From Massariosphaeria phaeospora (Eukaryota; Ascomycota; Dothideomycetes; Pleosporales), in contig JAADJZ010000023.1 of assembly GCA_011032825.1 (NCBI GenBank), positions 620,001 through 684,000 on the forward strand: DNA of 64,000 nucleotides. Direction: 5' to 3'. The position numbers and the translations under genes were made by a program. Positions 10,343 through 21,727 of the stretch are shown in pieces. How positions within the stretch are numbered: the stretch's first letter is position 1; each line of letters begins with the position of its first letter. Under the pieces are notes generated by a model. The model was not told where the DNA came from. It saw only the letters and a list, made by a program, of their open reading frames with translations, and did no database searches.

Positions 10343-11130
10343 TTAATAGTCGAATACTGGAGCTATGTTATCTCGATGGAGGTTGAGGTTGAGCTCATTC
10401 CTGAGTATGGGGTCAGGTATGAAAGTAATGTCCAACCCAACCAGCTTTACCAAGCGCGACAATAGCAGTGTTTCCATCTTGGGGGAGTCGGAGTTGCAGA
10501 GATGGGGTTGTGGGTGGAGGATAAGGACGCTGGGAGTAAAGATGTTTATATTTGGTGGGTTGTCAGGTCATGTTCGTGTTGTGCGATGGGAAGGCAACAT
10601 CGCTTTGCCCTTTCATAGTGTTTTTTTCGACGCTTGTCTGCATCGACTTGGAAACTGGGACCTCGAGGACATTCGGAAGTCTAAGGCATAGGCTCAATTT
10701 GTCCAGTGCTGTGTCTAACAATGTTTGTACATTACGTTACTCTCTATAGCTATCTACTTGGATTCCCTTGCCAAATGCGGAGTTTGATTCTTAGTCATCA
10801 GTGAGCATATTAATTGAATATGTAAGGATTGTGTTCGTATTGTTACAAGTCTTGGTATTTCAAGTCACATAGATGACCTCATGACGGGTTCGACTAACTG
10901 AATGAAGTTCTGTTTCAGCAACCAGTTTATCTCAAAACCACCTAGTAGAATGACATTGGAATTTGATCAAACGCATCGATATTCCCTTCGAGAATTCGGG
11001 TTGCTACAATCTATATCATCACTTTCTCTCTTGTAGATAGTGGTCTCTCATCAGAGCCAGCTCATTTGGCTCTGGAGTCAGTCTCACCTTGCCCAAGCAC
11101 ATATCTTTCAGTGAACTTTGGGGGTGCCTA
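10343..11130. other. intergenic within the RING array
   Basis: About 0.8 kb with no supported gene. It may contain the missing 5' exon of copy 2, though I could not fit one in phase. Confidence 0.4.
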
Positions 11131-11767
11131 TCAGGCCCAAGGACGCCATTTTCTCCAAAGCCGAATGGCGACTAATAGACCGACAAACGAGATACTGAGA
11201 AATAATATCTTCATGAAACCCACGCTGATTGAAAAACTTTTATCCATCGGATGCTGCGTATCTTTATCGAGTATAAGGCGCGCCGAAAGGAATATACACA
11301 TTCCTGGTAGGGTCATAGTTATGTAAGCACAAATGCTGCTAATCCATACCCCAAGAGCAGAGGTGATGGTTGGTGCACTACTGAAAAATACTTCTTCGTA
11401 TGGATACTGTATACGAGCTTGTATGCGGGTTCTATACTCAGCACATGCGTCGTCTAAAAGCTCAAATGGTGGTAATTCGAAGAGCTCGTAGCAGCCACGG
11501 CAAGAAGCCTTCCCTCATTGGCAAAACAGAGAGCGGGTGGTTCCAGTAGGGACAATGAAGCGGATGATGTGTGATCCAAGTGTCCAAGCATTGCTTGCCA
11601 ATAATATGGTTGCAGGGCAGTAAACGAAGCGGCTTACAGCCTTCCGGGGAGTGTGGATAGTATAGTTCCTTACATATCATGCACTGGTCTTCGGGCTCCG
11701 TTTGGATGACCCATTCGCAGCGGATTAGTACCGGCATAGCTACTATGGAACGGAGTGTTCGGGCCAT
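11131..11767 (-). pseudogene. RING-like membrane protein, copy 3, frameshifted
   Basis: An ATG at 11765..11767 starts a frame with CMICKELYY, then LLPCNHIIGKQCLDTW, the RING half of the family. The last zinc pair is broken: CPYW stands where C-x2-C is expected. The first frame ends at 11462. A second frame is already open at about 11500 and continues to 11131, through ELLDDACAEYRTR and hydrophobic segments (LGVWISSICAYITMTLPG, ISFVGLLVAIRLW) that match the membrane half of the family. No good intron bridges the two frames, so a small indel is the simplest reading. With the lost zinc ligand this points to a decayed copy; a truncated RING-only protein of 101 residues could still be made. Confidence 0.6.
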
Positions 11768-12155
11768 GTTCGGTAGAGTTCGTGAGAGGAACGAGAGCGG
11801 AAGGGAAGCTTACTTTATATGCAACGCGTGAGGGCAATGCACGATATGTTGATGAACGTATGAATTGCACGAGTTCTGCATTGTCGTCTCTCATTGCGCT
11901 CATCTTTTTAATCTTTGAAGCCGTGAGCAACTTGTCTGCACAATGTCAGTGTGATGGTTTGGTTGACTATCTGTTGATTACATTCGTTTTTCCACGAGCG
12001 GTTCTCCTTGGACAGTGTCGCTTAGTCATCGCTCTGATGAACCATGGTTCTGACAATTCGTCTCCGCAGAAAGAAAATTGCTCGCCGCACGATAAAAAAT
12101 CGTTACAGATCGGGTGAGCTTGGAGGATGTCGTTGTTTATTCATTGGGATAATTG

Positions 12156-13188
12156 TTACGAGTAGGACTGTAATGATGTAATGATTACGCTGCGGTATCC
12201 ACCAACCGAGCCAAAGAACATCATCATTTTGCTTCTAACATTCAAGCTTAGTCTCATTCTTTTGCCCACAGCTACAAAGATAATAAAACCATTGAAGATC
12301 GCAGGCGCAAGGTCGGTCATCGTCGAAATCCAATCCGGTAGGGTCTGGACATACCATAGGCAATCAACACCACACAAATATAAGCATAGATCCCGGCAGG
12401 AACCATTAGAAGATATAGCGTCCTCTTCAGTCCGATGAAAACTGCCACCCACTTCAGGAACAATGCCACACGTACTACCACTTGTGGGAGACCAAAATCC
12501 CAACAGCCGCGCACCAGTAAACGACCAACCCAACCGATTCTAGCAACACAAAAAGATCCATCAATCGAGACTCTCTGTCGATGCCGCAAGCAAGGTCGCC
12601 GTCATGCCACCTGGGTTGCAACGACCAGGGGATTTTCTGCCCGTCGAGCTTTTGTTCCAGGAGGCAGCTACCGTGTCCCAATATAAACCCCATAGCCAAA
12701 AGTGCAATGAAAGGTTTCAGAGCGTGAAGCCCGCGCATCTGGTACACGAAAAGCTTGCCAGCTTCCCAGATCGACAGAGTGCCGTGGAAAAGTCGTTCGC
12801 AGAGCTGGTTGTGTTCCATGGCAAGCCCCTCGCTGATTGCGCGGGAGTGCGATTCATCGTCCATTGCCTTCAACCAGGGCACATCAAGGCCCCATTTCAG
12901 CAACTTCAGCTCAAGGCTCGAACTCGTTGTAATGGGCACCCGGCACTTCTGGCAAACGGTCATGCCGCTCGCGATCAGCGACGTTATGCATTGATCGCCG
13001 ACGACGTGCTTGCATGGCAGGACCTGGACAGGTTGACAGGGGACTTCGTCCGGGTCGTAAGGGTCCTATTTCTGACCGAAGTCGCGCCAGCAGTGGAAGC
13101 ACCTGGGCTCGGGAGAGGCGGTCAGAGGAACTGTATGGTAGCGCTGAAGAGCACAAGGGAGATTGAAGAGGCGGTAGCTGGCGTTCAT
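12156..13188 (-). pseudogene. RING-like membrane protein, copy 4, stop codon and frameshifts
   Basis: From an ATG at 13186..13188 the frame reads CFHCWRDFGQK, meets an in-frame TAG at 13066..13068, then continues in the same frame through PCKHVVGDQCITSL and VCQKCRVPI, the rest of the RING. The following membrane region (LHALKPFIALLAMGFILG) runs to a stop near 12475. The homologous hydrophobic sequence then resumes in a second frame (VVVRVALFLKWVAVFIGL) and a third (PAIFNGFIIFVAVGKR) down to 12156. One nonsense codon plus two frame changes make this a pseudogene. RING ligands other than the shared fifth-ligand substitution (Gly) are still readable, so inactivation is probably not ancient. Confidence 0.7.
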
Positions 13189-13351
13189 GGTCGGAAGTGC
13201 GTTGTAGTGTGAAGCTGATACCCAAAGCGGCGACAGAAGTAGGATGTGAAGTGTGTCTGTGAGTAGGGAGAAGAACTCTTATTGATACAAATAAAAAATG
13301 TGCTCACAATATTATATAGTACAGAAAATTTAAAGTTTTCCCCAGCTTCCG

Positions 13352-13642
13352 CTACCAAAGAAGCCGAACCACGGAACCGATATGAAAAAATTCGAAAATG
13401 AAGTCCACACCACGAATACCCAGTTCAAACCAAATAATAATCGCGACTAGGCGACGACCCACACAAAGAACGATGAAAGCCGCGACGCAGGTTAATACGA
13501 TACCCAACACGTTGTAAGTGACGATACCCAGAACGCGCACGTACGTCCGGACAATACGTCGAGTCAATCCGAAAATTTTCTCTATGTGACAGGTCGCCTC
13601 CAGCCCTCGCCTACGGAACGAAGAATCAGAACTTCGCACCAA
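13352..13642 (-). pseudogene. possible membrane-segment remnant of the RING array
   Basis: An open frame without an ATG encodes hydrophobic stretches (VTYNVLGIVLTCVAAFIVLCVG, here described by its first and last residues VTY and CVG) and lies just upstream of copy 4 in the same orientation. It could be the 3' remnant of a fifth copy. No RING half is found next to it, and chance hydrophobic frames occur, so the call is weak. Confidence 0.2.
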
Positions 13643-13793
13643 ACCAAAATATAGAAACCGCCCTTCTCTCCTCGCACCCTACTCCACACCACGATTCTTT
13701 CCCACACGCCCTCGACAAGCCACTCCGCCTTCCCGCCCTCCTCTTCACACCGCACATCTTTTCCGCCACGCCCACGACAAGTCCCCACACAGG

Positions 13794-14169
13794 ATGACGC
13801 TTCTCACGCACCTCATCACCCTCCTCTCGCGCATCGACGCGCACCTCGCGCAAAGAGCCACACTGCGCCACAACGCCCGCGCGCAGAAACTGGCAGCTAA
13901 AAACGAAGCGAAGAAGGCAACGCCGCGGACGAAGAACGAAGAGAAGAAGCAAGAGAAGAAGACGAAGCAGCGGGCAAACAAAGGTACGTCTCGACCGACT
14001 AAACTTCAACGCACTACTAACCTTCGCGCCAGAAACAACACACCAACGCAGCTCTACTAATACCACTATTCCCGAACACCTGCGTATCGACAGCGTCGTT
14101 ACGCTCGCCATGCCATGGGGCGGAGTCGATGAAGCGGAAAGGAGGGACCGGAAGTGGGAAAATGAGTAG
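13794..14169 (+). CDS. small basic protein, two exons, 108 residues
   Basis: Exons 13794..13983 and 14033..14169 flank a 49-nt intron with an ideal donor (GTACGT), branch site (CTACTAAC) and acceptor (GCCAG). The phases agree and give 108 residues. The N-terminus is short and hydrophobic to amphipathic (MTLLTHLITLLSRIDAHLAQ). Then comes a Lys/Glu-rich helix of about 35 residues (KNEEKKQEKKTKQR), then an uncharged stretch, and the protein ends DEAERRDRKWENE. The intron quality and preserved frame across it support a real gene. I recognise no family. The long minus-strand frame opposite it is a shadow. Confidence 0.65.
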
Positions 14170-14792
14170 CTAGAGCTCGGCGAGGAAACGAAAGGGTGTG
14201 TGACGAGGACGGGTGCAGAGGGCGAGAAAGACGGTGGATATCAGGTGGTTGTACGGTACGAGACGGTACAGGACGGTACAGTGTAGATCCTGTTGACAGC
14301 GATGAGTTAAGAAGATGACAATTCGGGAATCTGGCGGATGCATAAGAGCAGCGCAGGGAAGTCGAATTTAACAAGTATGCGAAAGGGGAAGTCGCCACCA
14401 CGCTCGACAGTCAAACCTCACTTCCCCAAATCTCAATTCAGATTAAGGACACATAGAGTAGCATGTGATATATTGCACCATTTCTTATTATCCACACCAT
14501 GTCCACGAACCTGCACACCTCGGTTCGATGCATGAGAGAAAAGTACACGTCTCGAATGCAACGCTAAAATATATCTACACGGAGAAGAACCGGCCAGTGC
14601 GAACGATCGCAAGCCTTTGGTATAAAAGTGTTTATTTCCCATGCCATGCCATGCCACGCCATCTACCTATCCCCATCGTCCGACCCAGCACATTAGACAT
14701 TCATGGAAATCACCGTCGTTGCGTTACGTGTCCACCACCGAAAATACACCAAGCCATCGACCCCTATATTGAGCACTTGATTACATCGCTGC
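14170..14792. other. intergenic, nothing recognised
   Basis: Between a plus-strand and a minus-strand 3' end (convergent genes). It holds a short CATGC-type repeat near 14640 and no supported gene. Confidence 0.45.
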
Positions 14793-16520
14793 TTAGAAGG
14801 CGAGCAGCATGGCACCGGCGACAGCGGCGACGAGCGCGCCGAGGTTGTGGCGGCTGGCGGCGCCGGTGAACTCGGGGGGTGAGGTCGCCGTGCTGTTGCC
14901 GGGGATGGCGCCAGTCGGGGCAGTCGGGTAGGGGATGACCGGCGCGGGCGCGGTGTCGGTCGCGATGCCGGGGTTGGTGGGGTAAGGCGGCTGTTGCGCG
15001 GGGGTGGTGGCTGGCGGCGCGCTGGGCTTCTGCGGCTCCTCGGGAAGGATGGAGCTGGCTGGGACCTCGACGGGGAGGGAGGTGGCTGAGACTTCACCAG
15101 CGGGGACGGAGGTGGCTGGGACTTCAACTGGAACCTCAGAGCTGGCTGGGACTTCGACGGGAACCTCGGAGCTGGCTGGGGGCGCCTCGGAGACGATTGG
15201 GACTTCTGGTGCCGGGGTTTCAGCCGGGGGCGCCTCAGAGACGACCGGGACTTCAGAGTTGGTTGGGGGCGCCTCGGAGACGATTGGGACTTCAACAACC
15301 GGAGTGCTAGCCGGGGGAGCTTCGGAAGCTGGGGGCGGCGTGCCGGTGACGTAGACTGTCTCGACGCCGCAGTTGCAGGACGGGCTCTCGGGGTTCTGGG
15401 GAGCGGCAGACGTGAGAGCTATGCCTTCCGTGGTGCAAGGAGTGCTCGTGGCTGCCGGGGCGTCGCTGGGAGCCGGGGTTCCCTCAGCAGGTGGTGCGGA
15501 AATGCCATCAGCAGGCGGTGCGTCGCTCGGAGCAGGAGTGCCCTCAGCAGGCGGCGCGTCGCTCGGGGCAGGAGTGGCAGAACCCTCAGCTGGCGGTGCG
15601 TCGCTCGGGGCCGCGGTGGCAGAGCCGGAGGGCACGTTGATATCAGACGCGATACCGCCGCCGGTGGCAGTGGCAGAGGGCTCGATGCTGGCAGAGTTCT
15701 GAGGAGCTCCGTCTTTGTTACCCTCGCCGATGTACTCGATGGATTCCCACGAACCGGACTTGTCAGTCCACTTGTACTCGGTAGCAGGGTGGTTGTTGAT
15801 GACCTTGACGCTCTCGACGGTCATGGTGAAGGGAGCCTTGCTGAAATCAGTCAAGCCGCCGGCCCACTCGACGACACCGGGGGCGTTGGTGGGGTCACCG
15901 CCGGCCCAGATACCGATGCGGACATTGACAGGCGTCTGGGGGTAGTTCTTGCCGCCGTTGGCGTCGCCGGCCATCAAGGTGCGGACTGGCGTGCCATCGA
16001 TGATCCAGGTCAGAGACTCGGCGGTCCAGTTGAGCGCATAGGAATGCACTTCCTGGACGTTGCCGACCGGGGCCTCAACCATGCGGTCATAGGCAGAGAC
16101 GTTGCCCTTGCCGAAGTAGTTCATCTGGACCTTGTCCGAAACGCCGCCGATGAACTCCCAGTCGACCTCGTCCAAGTCCTGCGATTGCAAGACGATGGAG
16201 GAGATGATGCCTTGGCCTGCAGCGGCCTTGGCCTTGACCTCGATGTAACCGAAGTGGAGGAAACCCTCGGACTGGATGGTTGGAGACTCGCCCTGCTTGT
16301 TGATGGTGAACTCGGCGCCCCCAGCAGCGTAGTTGAGGGACCCGGCCGTCTGCTTCCAGCCCTTGACAGAGTCCTTGCCGGCCTTGAAGTCAGTGTCGAA
16401 GGTGGCGGGCATTGAGGGGTCGTTCGGGCATTCCTTTTCCATGGGGTTGCACTCGGTCCATGTCTGAGCGCTGGCGAGAGCTGCGAGGGCGCTCGCCGCG
16501 ACGTACGGGGTAAAGCGCAT
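14793..16520 (-). CDS. GH16 Crh-type cell-wall transglycosylase, secreted and GPI-anchored
   Basis: Crh enzymes cross-link chitin to beta-glucan in the fungal wall. The single exon encodes 575 residues. A signal peptide (residues 1 to about 19, ending SAQ) is followed by a GH16 domain with the catalytic signature at Glu118, Asp120 and Glu122 (DLDEVDWEF) and conserved TEYKWTDKSGSWES near its end. The next 270 residues are Pro/Ser/Ala-rich, with tandem PAPSDAPPAEG and VSEAPP units. The C-terminus has a small-residue site and a hydrophobic tail (LVAAVAGAMLLAF) typical of GPI attachment. The start ATG is at 16518..16520. Length is greater than yeast Crh1 because of the expanded linker. The minus-strand DNA of the linker is a minisatellite that probably varies between strains. 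Confidence 0.92.
   Translation of the reverse strand: MRFTPYVAASALAALASAQTWTECNPMEKECPNDPSMPATFDTDFKAGKDSVKGWKQTAGSLNYAAGGAEFTINKQGESPTIQSEGFLHFGYIEVKAKAAAGQGIISSIVLQSQDLDEVDWEFIGGVSDKVQMNYFGKGNVSAYDRMVEAPVGNVQEVHSYALNWTAESLTWIIDGTPVRTLMAGDANGGKNYPQTPVNVRIGIWAGGDPTNAPGVVEWAGGLTDFSKAPFTMTVESVKVINNHPATEYKWTDKSGSWESIEYIGEGNKDGAPQNSASIEPSATATGGGIASDINVPSGSATAAPSDAPPAEGSATPAPSDAPPAEGTPAPSDAPPADGISAPPAEGTPAPSDAPAATSTPCTTEGIALTSAAPQNPESPSCNCGVETVYVTGTPPPASEAPPASTPVVEVPIVSEAPPTNSEVPVVSEAPPAETPAPEVPIVSEAPPASSEVPVEVPASSEVPVEVPATSVPAGEVSATSLPVEVPASSILPEEPQKPSAPPATTPAQQPPYPTNPGIATDTAPAPVIPYPTAPTGAIPGNSTATSPPEFTGAASRHNLGALVAAVAGAMLLAF
15440..15640. repeat. in-frame minisatellite inside the GH16 linker
   Basis: Imperfect tandem units of roughly 36-48 bp encode repeated PAPSDAPPAEG modules. 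The reading frame is kept across all copies. Confidence 0.75.
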
Positions 16521-19500
16521 GATGGGTATCGTCCGCTGATATTATGCTAGAGACTCCGGAAATGCAATTGGATTTGCTGAGGTCGAGATAGAGTTGTTGT
16601 TGTGGGGTAAAATTTGTTCTTCGCAGAAGATTGGGGTCCGTGTCGTGGCGGTGGGTAGGGCAAACGCACGTAGTGGTGAAAGAATGGAACGCTCTACAAT
16701 GAGCCTTTGTTCAAAGAAAAGTGAAAGAACAAAGTGATAGGAAAATAAGTGAGTGTGAATGTACCAGTACGGTTCAAGGACGGATTGCAAAGGGAGCGTG
16801 AGGGTTAAAGAACGAGCAGCACCGGGCGAGAAGAGAAGGTGACGTGAGAAAATAAGCTGCGGTCAGCGGAGAATGTAGTAATCCTTCAATGCATCCCCCG
16901 ACTATAAAAAGGCGCCAGTCCGGAGTCCACGCAATCACCGCTATGAAATTGGCATCAGAGCGCCGCCGCCTCCACACGGCCTCTCACAGGCGGCCGGCAA
17001 AGCTCCTGTTTCGCGGCCAACTGGCCTCACTGGCAGCGAGCGGCTGGCGTGCGCCGTTTAGTTGTTTCACAAAACACGTGTGGGCATTAGCTGTGTCAGG
17101 AGTTCCCAGGCGTTATGCAGCGCGATACGGCGGCCAATCGCAGCGCCGCCAGCCCTGGCCCTACCCGCTGTCTGCGGCGCCGGGCGCCTCTGCGAGCGCA
17201 CAACGAGCCACCCGGCCCTGCGTGCATGATGGCGGTGCCGTTGCGCCGTGCTGCCGGCCTGAAGCGCGGCGAGTGGCCAGGCTGGGAGGCTGTGCGGTGA
17301 AAGGTGTGACGGCGGCAGCTGAGCGTTGTTGGCTGTGCGCAGCTCGCGGGGTAACTAACCTTGGAATGGTCCGGAGTACACTTCAGCTGCTAGTGAACCG
17401 CAGCACGATACTGGGAGCAAACTGCTAGTCTGCCGTGAGTTGGCGTCTGCGACGGTTGGACGACGATGCTGGCGCACGAAGTTCTGATTGTGATGTGCAG
17501 CAACAACTCTCTGCTCTCCTTTCCCGGGGCGACGATCAAAGGAAGAGAACGCAAGCGCTACCGAAAGATCGGAGAAGGCCCATTGGAGGTGATGCAATGA
17601 TCTGCCAGCCCTGAAGATCGCGGCATGTGGAGCACGAGTGGGTTGGGTGCGGGCGGCACAGTTGTCAATGCTGCAACAACAACCGACTCTTTCACTAGGA
17701 TAAAAGTTTGCGCGATGGCTCAAGGGCAGCCTCATTTGTCTTCAGCGCAAGCTGAATTTTGTGGCTCTTTCACTAGACCTTCGCCGAGTGCAACTTGTGT
17801 TTTGTTCAAGCGGCATAGAGACATCGAATTGCATACCGTTTAAGGATAGGCGACGTCGTTCCCGCTGATAAGGCGACCAGGCGACAGGTGGCCCGTTTGC
17901 TGTTGGACCCAGCCGTGTAGTTGCATCCCCATACCGACCTACAATATAGCCTCGCGGATAGTTGGCCCTCGCTAGTCGTCCTCAATGTTGAAGTTCTTGC
18001 TCGAGGCTCGACAGGATAACTCGCTGAAGGACCTCAACGACTAGGCCACGTGTGTCGCCACACAACACGAATTCTAGAACCCCGAACAGCTGTCCTCTCC
18101 GGCGGCTATAGAAGTAAACATTCCCGACTTCTAGCCGTGAGCGATCCTTCCGCCTCGTCGGACTTCGTACGCTAGTAGCGGGCCGAACCAACACCAATCC
18201 ACGACGGGTACATATTGAAAGCATTTCTTTTCTTGTAGTGAGCTGAGCTGCCTCTCCGGGCCTGGACTGAAGATTCTGCGATTTCAGGCGTCAAGGGATG
18301 AGGTTCAAATCGTCGCTGTCTCAACCTGCATCACCGGTAATATCCTTCAGGCCAATCCGATATCATTTCCTTCTGCTCCAGAACCCAGTCTGTGCCCATC
18401 AGGCCAACATGAAATAGTGTGGCAGCCTGCCCAGATGAGGCCAGCAGGGTAACACGTGAAGTCCGAAATGCGATGACGGTTGCGAAACGAGGCACGCCCA
18501 GGCTGACGGACTTGGCCACAGCAAAGATCGCAGGCCGGGCCCGTGTGGTGTACCTAAGGAGAATGGGCATGATGCGGTTTATTTCTGGAACACTCGATCG
18601 CGCAAAGATGAAACGAGACAAGCGCCGCTGGGCACCGAGACGTGGCGAGATTGATATTGTTATATGTACTTAAGAGGCGCTCTGCACTGCTGCATCGAAC
18701 GACTCGAGTGACTCAATGCAAAGCGGAAGCCGGCATGGGCTATGGATATCTCCTCGCATATGATTCGATGGCGTGTCTTCAGGACGGTTCGACGCAGTGG
18801 CTACCGACAGCCAACGGCTATTCGATCGAGATGCGCGCTTGGATCTGTGATGGCGTTAGCTACGTGTCTGCGCCACAAACAGAAAGAAGGGGAGACGCCA
18901 GAAAGGAAATATCGCTGCAGACTTACCATAAATGGCACCAAAGCTGGATCGCGCGGGCTGCATGTCTTTCGGTCCTATTGAGCAGAGTGAGTATTTTTCG
19001 CCGTGTCCTTGTGTGCGTGGTATGACGGGAGAGTATCTTGCGATCAGATCTTTTCAGTTTATATTCTGAAGTCGGCATTCTAACCACCCATTGCTGGAGG
19101 TTCCGTCCGACACCCAAGTCCGCAATGCGGGGTAGTATCTTGGGAAGTGTTTCATCATGCTGTGAGAGGAGGGTATATGAGAGGCTTACGGTAGCAATGC
19201 ATTACCTAGCTGTTGCGGGCTGCTTCTAGGAGCAGAACAAGGTCCTGCATCAAGGCTGCGTTCTGGATGGCGCGCTCGCTCCAAACTGGGAAGACACAAA
19301 CTGACCAGCAGAAGCCATTCCAGGTTTGATGCGTGGGCGTGTGTCGTGTCGTGGTGTGGGTAGAGAGGCAGCGTCCCGAAAAATAAGGTGGCAGGGCAGT
19401 TAGCAGGGTCTTGGCACACACGCGAAAAGGAAAGAGTAGCCGAGACTCGGCGTAAACCGCAATGACGTAATACCACGAACCTCGCAGTGCCTTCACCATC

Positions 19501-21727
19501 TCGCATCCACTAACTCACTCCGTGTAGCTAGCATAGTCGCAGTGCTAGCTGCCAGCAAAGAAATACATCCTCTATCATCTCAGTTAATTCTCCCTACAAC
19601 TCAAACCCGGCCCCGCCAAAGACTATCACCATCACCATCACTGTCATCATCACCATCATTTCCGCATTATTTTGAAGCTCTCGACATTCGAGCGAACTCA
19701 GCAAGTACATCACCGAGCATGACAGATACATACAATAGGGCTTGGGAGGTAACGCAAGCGTTCTGAATCTGGGCTGAAATATTCTATACCGTCAGCTAAA
19801 CCTCCCACTGGGCAAGATCATCATCAGCGTCAAGCTTCTCCACCAGAGCGCCTATAGTCCGCATCGTCTGCTCTGCTACTGGCATATCCTCAAATCCCTG
19901 CCGTAACGTATTAATCTAATAGTAGAACTACGTCTGTCGTATGCTCGTCTATAACTCTACTTTCTGCTTAGATATCGCCTCTTTTCTTATAATCAGCTTT
20001 ATCTGTTTATTGAACAGCTTAATATCACTGCTTTTGCTCTTTGCTCTTGCTTGCCTTCGCGTTTAGGCTGTCTAATTCGCGCTGCAATGCAAGCTGCTTC
20101 TGTTACATGTGTCTAAGGTTGATTTTGGGGCTGGCGAACACTAGCAAGTTGTTGCGCATGTACGCGTAGCCGTCACTCACTCCATCTCTAACACCTTGTA
20201 GACAGATTCATTGCTACTGCTGTCCTATTGCACACGCTCATACAAGAGAGATGGGCATAGATTCTACAGGACGGAGTTAGCTTGCAAAAGCCTATCATGT
20301 TCGCCAGGCTAGGTAATGCTTACACCAGTCTACCCGTCACGCAGAACGCCTGTTCTGAGGCGTAAAAGCAAGCTCCATGAACCTCGTACAGCTGCTTCTA
20401 TCGTGGGCCGGTCAATGATATTCATCGAAGACGCGTCGAGATCACGCAATCTCTCTTCACGCGCAGGAGAGGAAGGCACGCCCGGGAGGGTAACTCACCC
20501 ACCCACTCCTGGAATCGCTCACGAAAGGACGGATCTGATATGAGCGTGTAGAGGTAATTAATAAGGGACATTGGAAGAAAATCTGCGTCGAACGAGTCAA
20601 ACCAAGGTATGCCAGTTCGCTGTGCATAAGCAGAGGTGAAGGAAACTTCAATACAGAACGGACACTTCCTCCAACGACCTACGGCATAAGAAGAGCATCA
20701 TGTCCCGAGCGGAAGCACGTACACAAGATTGCACACATGATTATCTGTGGACATGCATGAGTATGCCCAGGTGAAGAGTCGGATTGCAATTGGGCGGGTG
20801 TATCTACAGCGTGGTCTGTCTGTGTTTTGTAATCGACATTGAGTTATATTCTCGACCTGTTCCAGCGGATATTGTTGATTGCAGCATTACTCGGCATGTT
20901 GGATACAATATGCAAACAGAGCACGGGACGTTCGTGAGTTTGGGTAACGTCGAAACGGGAAGTCTTCCATCCAGCCCGGGAATACCGCTCATCTGGAGGC
21001 CACTGCCCATACCAGCGGCCAAATCTGATCGGTAGTACGCCACAGGCTACGAAGAACGTGACACGACGGCCAGAGTTGAGCCTTCTGCTGTTCCGCTGCG
21101 GTGGTGGCTTCGAGCATGGCAAGGTGTGCATGGCATCACCCCCATGGCATAATCTAGTGTCAATTGAGACAGCTTCAGGTAATGCTCTGGACAGTATAGA
21201 GCATCTCAGTAGTAAGTCAATATGCTACCCTTATCGCTACAATACCCTGGTGTATGCGATATACCCGGTAATGTCGAAACTAGAAGTCTTAGATGTACCT
21301 AGTTGAGAGTGTATTGTCACTGGTGCGAATCGGCAACGAACTATGCCAGAGGGGTGGCTATTAAGGTAGGCCGCCTCCGCTGCTGGCACCCGTCATCGCA
21401 CTAAACACGTTCGAGCGCCAATAACCCCCCTAACTACAGTGGGGGTTGAACGTTCAGATACGATCACCACCATAGAAAGCGTTACAATCAAGTCTACGGC
21501 GGCGGAGAGCTAGGATTTTAGTAGAACGAGATGCCGCGATGAGAACTCAGCAGGGATTCCAACAGACGGGATTATGATGGAATACAGGTTCTGGAGCGTA
21601 TCGAGTATACACCGTGATAACTGCGCGTGTAGTCGCCGTGGTGGCGTCGTGCTCCACAAGATAGCTAAGTCATCCCCTCGCCCCGACTCAATACCACCCT
21701 AAATGTCACCCACACAGCGCCCTCTCC
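16521..21727. other. gene-free stretch of about 5.2 kb
   Basis: The first few hundred bases are the GH16 promoter. Beyond that I find only short overlapping frames without motifs. A CACCAT-type microsatellite lies at 19625..19658. From about 19790 to 20110 the sequence becomes AT-richer and, read on the minus strand, looks like the stop-filled tail of a coding sequence (possibly a transposase). No terminal repeats were found. A diffuse AflR-independent regulatory region or a relic-rich island are both possible. Confidence 0.5.

Noticed and set aside
13626..14111. Leucine-rich minus-strand frame resembling a membrane protein
   Set aside because: Antisense of the Lys/Glu-rich exon of the spliced small gene; Lys codons read backwards give Leu/Phe.
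15004..16415. Plus-strand open frames opposite the GH16 gene
   Set aside because: They are antisense translations of the repeat linker and catalytic domain; the minus-strand protein carries all family motifs.
18295..18320. GGTTCAAATC, similar to a tRNA T-loop
   Set aside because: No matching acceptor or anticodon stem at the required distances; I do not call a tRNA.
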